Shown: positions 1-9,421, numbered from the stretch's first letter. The stretch: DNA of 64,000 bases from Planctomycetota bacterium (GCA_963204915.1 CAUJHS010000005.1:62001-126000), one strand, 5' to 3'. Numbers and translations are program-made. The notes: generated from the sequence alone by a model not told the origin.

Positions 1-684
1 GCGGAACGGTCCCGTATGACCTGCCGGCATGACGACGATCATGGGCTTGGCGCGTCCGGCGGCAATCAGGTTGTCGAGGATAATTCCGGCCCGGCCAATG
101 CTGGACCAGGAGTCGTCGCTATCCGAGGCGCCGTGCAACAGATAGAACACCGGGTACTTTTCGCTGCTCGTTTCGTAACCCGGCGGCGTGTACACGTGCA
201 TGCGGCGAAACCGCTGGAGCGATTTCGAATAATACGGCACTTCGGCCACCGCGCCGTGCGGCACATCCTTCAAATCGGAAATCTCCGAGCCGGGAACAAT
301 CACCAGACTCCAAACATTGTTGTTCGACTCGCTGGTTTGCGGGTTCCGCGGATCAACCACCGAAACGCCGTCAACCTGGAAGGTGTATCGATACGCGCCG
401 GGGTCGACCGGACCGAGAGTTACCTCCCAAACGTCGTTCTCGCCCTTGGTCAACTCCGCATTGCGCGCCTGCGGCATATCGCCGCCGCTGAGTCGCACCG
501 ACTCGGCCTGCGGCGCCAACAGGCGAAACGTAACCTTTCGGTCCTCGTCCACTTGGGGCGAGACGACTTGAGGACCGGAACGTCCGCCTTCTGGACGAGG
601 GCGATTCTCTTGGGCCCTTGCGGTTGCCGCCAGAGGGAGCAAGAACAGCACCGCCACAGCATAAAAAGAACGTGAGCGAAGCAT
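1..684 (-). CDS. Esterase of the enterochelin esterase/feruloyl esterase type, 3' end outside window
   Basis: The reading frame is open from the ATG at 684 to the window edge (228 codons), so the C-terminal part is missing. Residues 1-25 form a signal peptide (MLRSRS, hydrophobic core, then TARA-Q), so the enzyme is exported. Residues about 45-115 look like the E-set/CBM48-like N domain of these esterases (VTFRLLAPQAESVRL, YRYTFQVDG, VVDPRNP). From about residue 145 comes the alpha/beta hydrolase with MHVYTPPGYE and YPVFYLLHGASDSDDSW, the oxyanion-hole region; the visible part ends in VVMPAGHTGPF. The nucleophile serine and the catalytic His lie outside the window. Family members hydrolyse siderophore or carbohydrate esters; the substrate cannot be read from sequence. 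It is divergent from the aldo/keto reductase gene. Confidence 0.85.
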   Translation of the reverse strand, partial: MLRSRSFYAVAVLFLLPLAATARAQENRPRPEGGRSGPQVVSPQVDEDRKVTFRLLAPQAESVRLSGGDMPQARNAELTKGENDVWEVTLGPVDPGAYRYTFQVDGVSVVDPRNPQTSESNNNVWSLVIVPGSEISDLKDVPHGAVAEVPYYSKSLQRFRRMHVYTPPGYETSSEKYPVFYLLHGASDSDDSWSSIGRAGIILDNLIAAGRAKPMIVVMPAGHTGPFR

Positions 685-806
685 GGGAGTCCTCAAGGGA
701 TAAAAATGGCGCGTGTCGCCAACAGTGGTTTGGATTGTACACAAGCAGCGACCGCCGTTTGAATCACACACCCTTTGAACCATGCCTCCGGCGATGAGTT
801 CCGCCG

Positions 807-838
807 TTGCCCTGGTTGCTCCGGTTGCCCCGGTTGCA
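807..838. repeat. 9-bp tandem repeat, about 3.5 units
   Basis: TTGC recurs at 807, 816, 825 and 834 in units of the form TTGCyCCGG. It lies in the 245-bp gap between two divergent genes, so it may sit in or near a promoter. No function can be assigned. Confidence 0.6.
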
Positions 839-929
839 CGTTGGCGGCAGGCGCCTCAAACTTCAGGCATTGGCTAGAAATTGCCGCGGGGCCAAATACG
901 GCCCAGTTGATTCTTGAAGGAGCAGCACC

Positions 930-1961
930 ATGGAATACCGACAGTTGGGAGGTTCCGGGTTTCGTGTCCCGGCCCTCACCTTTGGCACTGGCACCTTTGG
1001 CGGCGGGGGCGAATTGTTCAAAGCCTGGGGCGGCACCGACGTGGCCGAGGCGACGCGCTTGGTCGATATCTGCCTGGAAGCCGGACTGACCATGTTCGAC
1101 TCGGCCGATATTTACTCAGCCGGCATGGCCGAAGAGATCCTGGGGCAAGCGATCCAAGGCCGCCGCGATCAGGTGTTGATCTCCACCAAGGGAACGTTCC
1201 GCATGGGCGACGGTCCTAACCAGGTTGGCTCGTCGCGCCATCACCTATTACGAAGCGTCGAAGGGAGCCTGAAACGGCTCGGAACCGACTACATCGATTT
1301 GTACCAACTGCACGGCTTTGACGCCGTGACGCCAGTCGAGGAAGCGCTCAGCACCTTGAACGATCTCGTTCGAGCCGGCAAGATTCGCTACATCGGCTGC
1401 TCGAACTTCAGCGGCTGGCATTTAATGAAATCGCTGGCGGTGTCGGAAAAATACGGCTGGCCGCGCTACGTGGCGCATCAAGCGTATTACTCCCTCGTGG
1501 GGCGCGACTACGAATGGGAGTTGATGCCGCTGGCGCTCGATCAAAAAGTAGGCGCCGTGGTCTGGAGTCCGCTCGGCTGGGGAAGGCTTACGGGCAAAAT
1601 TCGCCGCGGACAACCGCTTCCCGAGAAAAGCCGCCTGCAAAGCAAGCTCGTGGTCGATGTGGGGCCTCCGGTTCCCATGGAGCATGTCTACAAGGTGGTC
1701 GACGCGCTGGACGAGATCGCCCAAGAGACGAACAAGTCCGTACCGCAGATTGCGCTCAATTGGCTGCTGCGCCGGCCCAGCGTGTCGACGATCATCATTG
1801 GCGCCCGCAACGAAGAGCAATTGCGGCAAAACTTGGGCGCTGTCGGTTGGAGTCTGACGGCGGACCAAGTGGCCCGCCTAGACGCCGCCAGCGAGGTGAC
1901 GCCTTCGTACCCTCGTTGGCATCAAGGCGGCTTTGCCGAACGCAACCCGCCGCCGGTGTGA
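930..1961 (+). CDS. Aldo/keto reductase
   Basis: A 343-residue TIM-barrel NAD(P)H-dependent oxidoreductase of normal family length. The catalytic tetrad can be placed: D57 and Y62 in DSADIYSAG, K87 in LISTKG, H128 in LYQLHGFD. The C-terminal cofactor region has SPLGWGRLTGK and IIIGARNEEQLRQNLGA, which match the phosphate- and adenine-binding stretches. An AAGGAG ribosome-binding site lies a few bases before the ATG. No signal peptide, so it is cytosolic. The physiological substrate is unknown; the family reduces sugars, aldehydes and ketones. It stands alone, and the next gene is convergent. Confidence 0.93.
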   Translation: MEYRQLGGSGFRVPALTFGTGTFGGGGELFKAWGGTDVAEATRLVDICLEAGLTMFDSADIYSAGMAEEILGQAIQGRRDQVLISTKGTFRMGDGPNQVGSSRHHLLRSVEGSLKRLGTDYIDLYQLHGFDAVTPVEEALSTLNDLVRAGKIRYIGCSNFSGWHLMKSLAVSEKYGWPRYVAHQAYYSLVGRDYEWELMPLALDQKVGAVVWSPLGWGRLTGKIRRGQPLPEKSRLQSKLVVDVGPPVPMEHVYKVVDALDEIAQETNKSVPQIALNWLLRRPSVSTIIIGARNEEQLRQNLGAVGWSLTADQVARLDAASEVTPSYPRWHQGGFAERNPPPV

Positions 1962-2002
1962 CGACGGGTTGCGCGCCTCGCCATACTCAAAGCACGAGAC
2001 CT

Positions 2003-2380
2003 TTATTCGGGTGCGCCAATGCGCTCGATGCGGAAGCGCATCGCGCCGCCGGGCGCCTCGACTTCGACCTCGTCTCCGACCCGCCGGCCAAACAACGCCT
2101 TACCAATCGGCGTGAAGGTCGAAATGCGGTTGTGCCGAATATTGGCATGGTCGGGGTGGACCAGCGTATACGCCTCGACTTCATCGGAATGAAGATCGCG
2201 GATTTCGACGGTCGAGTCGAGCGACACTTCCGCATGCGGCGCGCCCGGTCCCGCGTGATGGCGTTCGGCATCGACCAGGCGGAAGGCCCCGCGATTCTCC
2301 CCCGGGGGCGGATGCGCCGTCGGCAATACTGCGGAATAACGAGTCGGGTCGACAGAAAAGTAAGCGTTGTTGGTTTTCAT
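2003..2380 (-). CDS. GreA/GreB C-terminal domain protein, Rnk-like
   Basis: 125 residues. The C-terminal 75 match the FKBP-like C domain of GreA/GreB and Rnk: STVEIRDL, EVEAYTLVHPDHANI, ISTFTPIGKALFGRRVGDEVEVEAPGG. The N-terminal antiparallel coiled coil that reaches into the RNA polymerase secondary channel in true Gre factors is absent, so transcript-cleavage activity is not expected. Rnk-type proteins bind RNA polymerase without cleavage stimulation; a polymerase-binding regulatory role is inferred. The first 45 residues (Pro/His-rich) have no recognised domain. It lies downstream of a hibernation-factor gene on the same strand, about 100 bp away, which fits a stress or growth-arrest context. 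Confidence 0.82.
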   Translation of the reverse strand: MKTNNAYFSVDPTRYSAVLPTAHPPPGENRGAFRLVDAERHHAGPGAPHAEVSLDSTVEIRDLHSDEVEAYTLVHPDHANIRHNRISTFTPIGKALFGRRVGDEVEVEAPGGAMRFRIERIGAPE

Positions 2381-2483
2381 GGTGTGTTCCGAAATGTGAT
2401 TGAAGGGTCTTCAGAAAAGCTCGACGATCGTCGCGGTGCGGTTTTCGTCGGACAATACGAGTTGAGTTAATGTTGGAGTTGAG

Positions 2484-2864
2484 TTAGATGTTGATCCTCC
2501 GGCCGTTGCGTCCGTGCCGGGCCATCCAAGTGCGTTTGTGTTTTCGAGTCAACAGCGCGGCGGCGCGCTCGGCGGCCTGAGCCACGGCGGCGTATTCGCT
2601 GTCGGCTTCCGCAGAAACGGTGACCTGGCCGCCGGATTTCAGTCGCACGCTGATGCGGCAAAGCTTGTCCACCCCGCGACGCGGGCCGTTCACATCCTCA
2701 AGCCACACGCTTGCTTCACGCAGGCGCGGCGCAAACCGCTGCAGGGCCGCGGCGAGCCGGTCCTGCGCAAAATCGCGCACTGCGTGGTTCAAGTTCATGC
2801 GCCGTCCGGTAACGGTAATCGGAAGGGCCTTGGGCGTAGGCGCATGGTGGGCGAGGCGTGTCAT
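2484..2864 (-). CDS. Ribosome hibernation factor, HPF/RaiA (YfiA) family
   Basis: 126 residues from the ATG at 2864, chosen because AGGAGG sits 6 bases upstream; an ATG at 2894 in frame lacks such a site. The fold signature is a short beta-alpha-beta-beta-beta-alpha domain: ITVTGRRMNLN near the start, FAQDRLAAALQRF as first helix, ASVWLEDVNG, CRISVRLKSGGQVTVSAEADSEYAAV, then the second helix with AAERAAALLTRK. The end is very basic (RKHKRTWMARHGRNGRR), suitable for rRNA binding. There is no long C-terminal dimerisation domain, so it resembles the short form. Family members bind the 30S decoding region and silence ribosomes in slow growth. Confidence 0.85.
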   Translation of the reverse strand: MTRLAHHAPTPKALPITVTGRRMNLNHAVRDFAQDRLAAALQRFAPRLREASVWLEDVNGPRRGVDKLCRISVRLKSGGQVTVSAEADSEYAAVAQAAERAAALLTRKHKRTWMARHGRNGRRINI

Positions 2865-3455
2865 GGTGAACCTCCTTTGAAAACAGAAGCTCAAGGAAAA
2901 CAGAAACGTGAGTTGGTGCGCTGCGCCGTTTAACGCGGGACAGCGCGGTCTTTCCCATAGGAAAAACCATTCAAGGAAAACATGAGAGCGGATCCAGCCG
3001 AGTCGTGTTTATACGCGCCAAAGAGCCAGACCCGCGATGAATCCCGTTTTGGCGACTCCCCAGGCTCGCTCTGGCGTCCGGCACGGGGGAGTCCATCGCT
3101 GGATCACGCGGCCTGCCGGCTCATGGCGAAAGTACGACGCGCGCACCGAAACCCGCAGCGCCGCTTGCGCCCGCGAAAGCGGGCAACACAAGCCAGCGGA
3201 GAGCTGTTCGAGTTGGTGAGAAGGGTGGCGCATGGAGTGAATGCTTTTCGTTACGTTGCTATCCAATCATAGATTGCTGGCCCAAAGAAACAATCCCGCT
3301 TGAGAGCTACGTCCGTTTAGCCTTCCCCTGGGAGCGCCCATAGCGGAAGGAGCAGTTCATGCGGTACAACCCGTCCGAACCGGCCTGTTCAGCGCAAACT
3401 GCTCCTAAGATGATTTCCACGGTTTTCTGTTTTTGACTCCCTTGCAACCAGCCGC
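2865..3455. other. 590-bp intergenic region before mgtE
   Basis: Short frames exist on both strands (for example 3009-3266 minus, 85 codons) but none has a ribosome-binding site plus a recognisable protein. The only clear structure is the inverted repeat at 3349-3405. I looked for M-box (ykoK) Mg2+ riboswitch landmarks before mgtE and did not find them. Confidence 0.5.
3349..3405 (+). repeat. Inverted repeat with nested hairpin upstream of mgtE
   Basis: GGAGCAGTT (3349-3357) pairs perfectly with AACTGCTCC (3397-3405). Inside it CGGT and ACCG form a second stem around a C-rich loop. It ends 50 bp before the mgtE ATG, so it would lie in the 5' leader. It could be a leader RNA, an operator or a relic palindromic repeat. 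No T-run follows directly, so a classic terminator is unlikely. Confidence 0.5.
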
Positions 3456-4811
3456 ATGACAAATCCTTCGCCTATCGAGCAACTGCGCGCCCTGTTGCCG
3501 GAAGCCGACGCCGGCGCGATTCACGCCTTTCTGGCCGACCTTTCGCCCAGCGAGACGCCGCATGTTCTCTCGCGTTTAAGCGACGACGAACAAACGCAAG
3601 TGCTTGCCGCATTGCCGCCAGAGGAAGCGGCGCGACTTGTCGAGGAGTTGCCGCTTTCGCTGGCCGCGACCATGCTGCACGATGTGTCGCCCGAGGCCGC
3701 CGCGGCGATTCTGGACCGTTTGCCCAGCGACGAGCAAACCGACTTGTTGGCGCATTTGGACGCCGAGCAGTCCGCCGCGGTGTTCGCGCAAATGGCGCCG
3801 GAGGAAGCGGCCGACGTACAGCGCCTACGCGATTATCCGCCGGAGACGGCCGGCGGTCTGATGGTGACGGAGTATCTCGCCTATCCTGACACGGCGCTCG
3901 TGGGCGAGGTGCTGGCCGACTTGCGCACGCACGCCGACCGCTACGCCCAATACCCCGTGCAATACGCTTACGGCGTGTCGCCCCAGGGGAAGTTGTCGGG
4001 CGTGGTGCGCCTGCGCGACTTGCTGTTCTCGGCCGACAATCAACCGCTGCAGGCGGTCTTGCATTCGCAGCCCGCGGCGGCGCGTGTCGACGCAGGATTG
4101 AGCGAACTGCGCGCCTTCTTTGAACGTCATCGTTTTCTCGCGGCGCCAATTCTTGACCGCGAAGGGCGGCTCGTAGGCGTGGTCAGTCAGTCGGACGTCG
4201 AAGAAGCCGCCGCCGAGCAAGCCGAACATCGCTTCCTGCGGCTCAGCGGCATCGTCTCGGGCGAAGAATTCCGCACGATGCCGCTGGCCACGCGCGTGGC
4301 GGGGCGGCTGGCGTGGCTCGCGGTCACGATGCTGTTGAGCTTCCTGGCGGCCAGCGTGGTGGGCCTGTTTGAAGACACGCTTTCGAAAGTGATCGCCCTG
4401 GCGGTGTTCCTGCCGGTGATCTCGGGCATGAGCGGCAACGCGGGGAATCAGGCCATTGCCGTGACCATGCGCGAACTTTCGCTGGGGCTGCTCAAGCCGC
4501 ATGAACTGCAATGGGTGATTTTCAAAGAAGCCTCGGTCGGCGTGATCAACGGGCTCGTGCTGGGAATAGTGATGAGCCTGGTCGCCTGGTTCTGGAAGGG
4601 CAACCCGTACCTCGGTCTTGCGGTTGGCGGAGCCCAAGCGCTCAGCGTGCTCGCCGCGGCATGCCTGGGAGGCGGCATTCCCCTGATGTTGAAGCGATTC
4701 TCGCTGGATCCTGCACTCGCTTCGGCGCCCATTTTGACCACCATCACCGACGCCACTGGGTTCTTTCTTGCACTGGGTCTGGCGCGTCTGATGTTGCCGC
4801 TGCTGGTCTGA
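3456..4811 (+). CDS. mgtE: Magnesium channel MgtE
   Basis: 451 residues with the full MgtE order: an acidic helical N domain (about 1-130, repeated motifs such as SRLSDDEQTQVLAALPPEEAA), two CBS motifs (about 135-260, with GVVRLRDLL and GVVSQSDVEEAA), a plug-helix region, and five membrane helices from about 285. The pore signature appears as FLPVISGMSGNAGNQ. MgtE is a homodimeric inner-membrane Mg2+ channel whose acidic N and CBS domains close the gate at high cytosolic Mg2+. The start is the ATG at 3456. It is convergent with the antiporter gene, with only 8 bp between the stops. Confidence 0.95.
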   Translation: MTNPSPIEQLRALLPEADAGAIHAFLADLSPSETPHVLSRLSDDEQTQVLAALPPEEAARLVEELPLSLAATMLHDVSPEAAAAILDRLPSDEQTDLLAHLDAEQSAAVFAQMAPEEAADVQRLRDYPPETAGGLMVTEYLAYPDTALVGEVLADLRTHADRYAQYPVQYAYGVSPQGKLSGVVRLRDLLFSADNQPLQAVLHSQPAAARVDAGLSELRAFFERHRFLAAPILDREGRLVGVVSQSDVEEAAAEQAEHRFLRLSGIVSGEEFRTMPLATRVAGRLAWLAVTMLLSFLAASVVGLFEDTLSKVIALAVFLPVISGMSGNAGNQAIAVTMRELSLGLLKPHELQWVIFKEASVGVINGLVLGIVMSLVAWFWKGNPYLGLAVGGAQALSVLAAACLGGGIPLMLKRFSLDPALASAPILTTITDATGFFLALGLARLMLPLLV

Positions 4812-4819
4812 ACGCCGCC

Positions 4820-6640
4820 TCAGCGCGCCGACTCGGCGTTGTCAGTTGGAACGTCCCGCAGGGGTTCTTCCTCCGGAGGCAGTTCCTCGCTGGCGAGAAT
4901 GACCATGCCCACGCGTTCGATCAAGCCGCGAGAGTTGATACCGCGCACGTACAGAACAATCGGGCGACACACAACCGCGGCGCCAACCCGCAGCTGATCG
5001 CCGGGAAGTTGCGAGCGGAGGTATTCGTCCAAGGTGGCCTTCGCGGGAGCTTTCAGCGGAATCCCGTAAAGGTCCTCCATTTCACTCACCGTAATCGACG
5101 CCCGGAGCGGAAACTCCAACTGCACGGGCAATTCGCTCGTTTCTTCATTGCCGCGCGCGAACACCTTGTTCACGAGCGGCCGCGTGTCGGGGCGCAACAC
5201 GACTACAACGTGGTCTCCCGCTTCAATACGCGTATTGCCGTGCGGCGGGATAATCTGGTCGTGTCGTGTGATCATGGCGATGACCACGCCTTCCGGCAGC
5301 GCCAGTTCGCGCACCAGGCGGTCGACGGCGCGGCTTTCTTGGTCCACGGTGTAATCGACGATGTCGCCATCGACGTGGCGCAGCGAACTGATTTCCAGGG
5401 TCACGGGCGGCGGCGGTTCGCTGGGAACGTCGACATGAAGCCAGCGCGCCATGAAGGGCATCGTCCAGCCTTGGACCACTGCCGAAACCACCACCACGAA
5501 GAACACCACGTCGAACAGTTCCCGCGCGCCTTCAATTTCATACATCAGGGGAAATGTGGCCAAGGTAATGGGCACGGCGCCCTTCAGTCCGACCCAGGAA
5601 ATGAACACCAGCTCGCGCCAGGAGAACCGGAAGGCGAACAAAGTCATGGCGACCGTCACGGGCCGAGCCACAAACACCAGGACCGCCGCCACGAGCAAGC
5701 CCTGCCCCGCCACGGCAAACAACCGGCTAGGGTAACTTAGCAGCCCTAGTACGATGAACATGATGATCTGGCCGAACCACGCGGCGGCGTCGTGAAACAG
5801 AAAGATGCCTCGCTGGAACACAATGCGGCTGTTGCCGATCACGATGCCCGTCAAATACACGGCCAAGAACCCGCTCCCCCCGACCGAGGCCGCCGCGCCA
5901 AACGAGAGGAATCCCAGCGCGGTGGCCAATACCGGATATAACCCCGCCGCGTCAAGATTCACGCGGTTGATCGTCCACACCGCCGCTTTGCCAATGGCCA
6001 ACCCTGCAGCGGCGCCCACGACCATTTGCATGGCGAACAAGTTCAGCAGCGCCAGGACCGCCTCGCTATTCAGCACCGTGACACCCGCCTCGGTGTAGTT
6101 CGAAAGCACCTCGATGCAGCCAATCGTCAAAAAGATGGCCATCGGGTCGTTGGCGCCGCTTTCGATTTCTAGCGTGGCTGAGAGTCGTTCGGAAAGCGAC
6201 ACGCCGCCGTAACGCAGCGTGGCGAAAACCGCCGCTGCATCCGTCGAGCCGACAATACTCCCCAGAAGCAAGCCTTCCAACCAAGAAAGCTCGAGAATCC
6301 AAGCGGCCGCGGCGCCCGTAATTAACGACGTGATCAACACCCCCACGGTGGCCAACACAAACGAGGGCTTCCAGGAGACGCGAATGGAAGAAGCCGGCGT
6401 GCGCAATCCACCGTCAAACAAGATCAGCGCTAACGAGAGCGTACCAACCGTATACGCCAGTCCGAAATTGTCGAAATCCAGTCCGCCGAGTCCCTCGGAG
6501 CCGGCCAGCATTCCCACGGCCAGGAACAACACCAGCACGGGCACGCCAATGCGAGCCGAGAACTTACTAGAAGCAATTCCCAGCAACAGCAGCACGCCCG
6601 TGACGAGAATCAACGTATTTAGCGTATCAATCAGGAACAT
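4820..6640 (-). CDS. K+/H+ antiporter, CvrA/NhaP2 family
   Basis: 606 residues from the ATG at 6640, which opens directly into a membrane helix (MFLIDTLNTLILVTGVLLLLG); an upstream in-frame ATG at 6730 would add 30 polar residues. About 12-13 membrane helices form a CPA1-type exchanger. Key motifs are GSTDAAAVF and ESGANDP, the latter carrying the ion-binding Asp. After about residue 390 come a TrkA-C/RCK-C domain (RLVRELALPEGVVIAMITR ... GDHVVVVLRP) and a CorC/HlyC-like end. This architecture matches CvrA/NhaP2, which exports K+ in exchange for H+ in the inner membrane. The tail is acidic (EELPPEEEPLRD). Neighbouring mgtE suggests a small ion-homeostasis pair, though the genes converge. Confidence 0.9.
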   Translation of the reverse strand: MFLIDTLNTLILVTGVLLLLGIASSKFSARIGVPVLVLFLAVGMLAGSEGLGGLDFDNFGLAYTVGTLSLALILFDGGLRTPASSIRVSWKPSFVLATVGVLITSLITGAAAAWILELSWLEGLLLGSIVGSTDAAAVFATLRYGGVSLSERLSATLEIESGANDPMAIFLTIGCIEVLSNYTEAGVTVLNSEAVLALLNLFAMQMVVGAAAGLAIGKAAVWTINRVNLDAAGLYPVLATALGFLSFGAAASVGGSGFLAVYLTGIVIGNSRIVFQRGIFLFHDAAAWFGQIIMFIVLGLLSYPSRLFAVAGQGLLVAAVLVFVARPVTVAMTLFAFRFSWRELVFISWVGLKGAVPITLATFPLMYEIEGARELFDVVFFVVVVSAVVQGWTMPFMARWLHVDVPSEPPPPVTLEISSLRHVDGDIVDYTVDQESRAVDRLVRELALPEGVVIAMITRHDQIIPPHGNTRIEAGDHVVVVLRPDTRPLVNKVFARGNEETSELPVQLEFPLRASITVSEMEDLYGIPLKAPAKATLDEYLRSQLPGDQLRVGAAVVCRPIVLYVRGINSRGLIERVGMVILASEELPPEEEPLRDVPTDNAESAR

Positions 6641-6805
6641 CCGGTGGTTCTTCGTGTCTGGGTCTCGCTCATTGCAACTCACCGCGTTCGCGCCGTGATC
6701 CGCCTTGGTTTGACTATAGAGTCTGACCAACGGACTGCGAACCGGGGGAGCGAGAGAATCGCACGAAGCAAGCGTCGTCCGTAGCGCGGGAGGCGCGGCT
6801 CGTGG

Positions 6806-9187
6806 TTACTCGCCCGGCGTATTCACCAGGCGGTGCGGCAACCGTGCGACGGTCAAGGTCTGCCCAGCGCTATTGGGAATGGCGGCTAGCAGCGCGCCAT
6901 CGTTGGCGATCGCGAGCGGTTTGATGTAAAGAACGCCACCCAAATCCACTCGGGCGACCGGCGCGCCGTCCGATAACCGCCACAGGGTCGCCTGGCCGCG
7001 TCCGCCGGACACAAACCCTTCGCCGCCAGGAAGAAAACCAACCGACCACTGGATCTCGCCCTTGCAGGAAATTGTGTGCAGCACCTCGCCTGTGGCCGTA
7101 TCGCAAACTTGCAGACTGCTTCCTTGACTCACCGCCAGCTTGGCGCCGTCGCTCGAAAACGCCGCAGCCATCGCCACGCCTTGGCCCAGCTCGCAGGTTT
7201 GAAGCACGGTCGCTGAGCGTAGATCAAACCGGACGAGTTTTTGTCCATCCGTCGCCGCCGCTTCAAATCCGCGCGCCGGAAGATAAACCGCCAACACAGA
7301 GCGTTGGAACGCAGCAAGCGAGCGGGGCGCCTGCGCGGTCTTGTTCGTCAACTGCCAGATCAAATCACCCTTACTGCCGCCGCTTAACACAAACGGCGCC
7401 GCCGGGCTGGCCGCCAGACAAGTCACTTGCCCTTCGTGACCTTGCAGCTTGGCGCCCGGTTGCACGCGGCCCGAGTTGTCAATCGTCCACGTGCGCAAAC
7501 CCCCTTGAAAACCACCCGCGATGAGTTGCCCGCCGTCGAACGAGAACGCCACCGCCGTGATCTGGCCCAAGTCGTCCAAGCGCCCAAGCGAAGCGAGTTG
7601 CTCCCCCGTGTCCGTGTCCAACACCAACAGCGTCGAGTCGAGTTTGCCCGCAGCCAACAACCGGCCGGGGGGCGCAAACGCCAGCGAGTTCACGGGCCAG
7701 CCCATTTCGGGAAACTCCCGCACGATCTCCAGCGCGGGGAGCGATTCTTCGGCCGGTTTGGATTCTTGCCGCACTTGCGGCGCAATGCTCGAAGTCGAAC
7801 TTGCCAAAGGTTGCGCCGACGGCGGCGGATCGTCCACCGCAACCGACGAGGCGTCGGGAACGGACTGCGTTGAATCCGCCTCGTCCGCCAAGGCGGGTGA
7901 ACTCGCGGCCGAGGATTCGCTTGGCATGGCTTGGGAAGTCGCCGCATTCGCCGCCATTTCATCCGATGGTTGCTCGGTCAGCTCGGCAGCCGGCGCGTAA
8001 GGCTCGGACGTCGCAGGATCGTTCTCGGCCAGAAGCGCATCGTCGTTGGCGGCAACGTCTTCGTTGGCTGGGTCTCCGTCACCCGGAAAGAACGCCAGCA
8101 AATCACGACGTTCGGACGGAGTGAAGTTGTCGGGGTTTGATTCGTTCGGGCCCGCGGGTCCAACCATCACGGCGCCGTACAACGCCACGCCGCGCAGGCC
8201 CACCGCCAGCAAGTCATCGGGTTCGAGCGTATCCTCCACGGTTTGTTGTGCGAGTCGCCAGGCGCCTGTCGCCAGTGTCTCCTTCGCGTCGTCCTCAAAA
8301 TCGCGATACGACGGTACATGCACGAGAAAGGCGCAACGCCCTGAGTGCAGTTCGCAATGGACCAGGAACTGGCCGTCGGTTAACGACATGATCCGATCGC
8401 GGTCGGCCGTGAACAATGCGTCGCGCATCGCCTTGAGCGACTGCGAATACGCCGCGGCCAGCTCTTGCGCTTGGGGCGAATTGCCCGAGGCAACGCCGTC
8501 GGTGCTGGCGGAAAGCACGCGCAGTTCCGCGTCGCGCAATCGACTTTCCGGAGTTTCTGGCCGAGGGCCGTCGAGCGCCGCCTGCTGCTCGGCGTTTCGC
8601 CAGCCTTGATACACGGCCGGTCCTACCAGCGCCGCTCCACCCAGCGTAATGACGAACAGCGCATACCCCAAGACCAGCCCGGTGATCGCGACGCCGCGTC
8701 CGGTCAATTGTCCGGCCGACTGCTTGATTTTCCACAACGCCAGATGCCCCGTGATAATCGCCCCGAGTGAAGTGAGCAGCGACAGCCCGCAAACGCACAA
8801 AAACACGGGCGAGAGCAGGCCCAACACCAGACTGGTTGTGGCCCAAGGCGATTGTCCCGGCGATTGCCGATACGACGGCGTCGTGTGCCGTGCGGCGGTA
8901 GCGGGAAAGGACGCGGTTTGCGGCTTCGCGGGGTCGTCGACTAAGATCGCCGCCAGCGGCTCTGCGGCGTGTCGGCCTAAAACCGCCTCCGGGGCAAAGC
9001 GCGAAAAACACGCCTGGCACTCAACCTGTTCGCCGCGGCGGCCCAGCGGAATCAGTGGAATAAAGTAAAGGGTGAACCAGCGTTTATGAACGAGATGGCG
9101 AAACCGTTGCTGCGTGCGACACTGGGGACAAGCGAACGTCCCCTCGCCTACGGCGGATTCTCGCGTTCGAACACCGAAGATAATCAT
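6806..9187 (-). CDS. Zinc-ribbon, DUF4190 and WD40-repeat membrane protein
   Basis: 793 residues. An N-terminal zinc ribbon uses C20 and C23 (CPQC) and a second CxxC (VECQAC) near residue 57. Residues about 110-175 form a DUF4190-like pair of membrane helices (LGLLSPVFLCVCGLSLLTSLGAIITG and GVAITGLVLGYALFVITLGG). Residues about 180-320 are a polar domain of unknown fold, followed by a Glu/Ala/Ser/Pro-rich linker to about 480. The last 300 residues are WD40-type beta-propeller blades (VAFSFDGGQLIAGG, CLAASPAAPFVLSGGSKGDLIWQL, AFSSDGAKLAVSQGSSLQVCD). The propeller probably faces a compartment across the cytoplasmic membrane and serves as a binding platform; the ligand is unknown. Confidence 0.75.
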   Translation of the reverse strand: MIIFGVRTRESAVGEGTFACPQCRTQQRFRHLVHKRWFTLYFIPLIPLGRRGEQVECQACFSRFAPEAVLGRHAAEPLAAILVDDPAKPQTASFPATAARHTTPSYRQSPGQSPWATTSLVLGLLSPVFLCVCGLSLLTSLGAIITGHLALWKIKQSAGQLTGRGVAITGLVLGYALFVITLGGAALVGPAVYQGWRNAEQQAALDGPRPETPESRLRDAELRVLSASTDGVASGNSPQAQELAAAYSQSLKAMRDALFTADRDRIMSLTDGQFLVHCELHSGRCAFLVHVPSYRDFEDDAKETLATGAWRLAQQTVEDTLEPDDLLAVGLRGVALYGAVMVGPAGPNESNPDNFTPSERRDLLAFFPGDGDPANEDVAANDDALLAENDPATSEPYAPAAELTEQPSDEMAANAATSQAMPSESSAASSPALADEADSTQSVPDASSVAVDDPPPSAQPLASSTSSIAPQVRQESKPAEESLPALEIVREFPEMGWPVNSLAFAPPGRLLAAGKLDSTLLVLDTDTGEQLASLGRLDDLGQITAVAFSFDGGQLIAGGFQGGLRTWTIDNSGRVQPGAKLQGHEGQVTCLAASPAAPFVLSGGSKGDLIWQLTNKTAQAPRSLAAFQRSVLAVYLPARGFEAAATDGQKLVRFDLRSATVLQTCELGQGVAMAAAFSSDGAKLAVSQGSSLQVCDTATGEVLHTISCKGEIQWSVGFLPGGEGFVSGGRGQATLWRLSDGAPVARVDLGGVLYIKPLAIANDGALLAAIPNSAGQTLTVARLPHRLVNTPGE

Positions 9188-9421
9188 GACCTGCCCGTGA
9201 AACTGTGCGAAGGAGCGGTGTCGCTACACTTGTCGTAGGTTTCTATCCTACAATAACGTCTGCCCGGCTGAAATTGTAAGTGCATTCAACTATACTGGCC
9301 GGAAATCAGCGTGCGGCCTTCGTGTGGATCGTCGCGGGCGAAATGTACCGCCGCCGACGCCTGCCGTGGTCTCCCTCCTGTCCTTCACGCCTATTTTCTT
9401 CGCCCCCCAGAGGATATGTCG

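Noticed and set aside
16-675. 219-codon frame on the plus strand
   Set aside because: It is the shadow of the esterase gene on the opposite strand, which has a signal peptide and clear family motifs.
3009-3266. 85-codon frame on the minus strand
   Set aside because: No ribosome-binding site and no protein-like pattern; other frames of similar length overlap it.
3280-3455. Mg2+ riboswitch before mgtE
   Set aside because: The conserved M-box core could not be found; only a simple inverted repeat is present.
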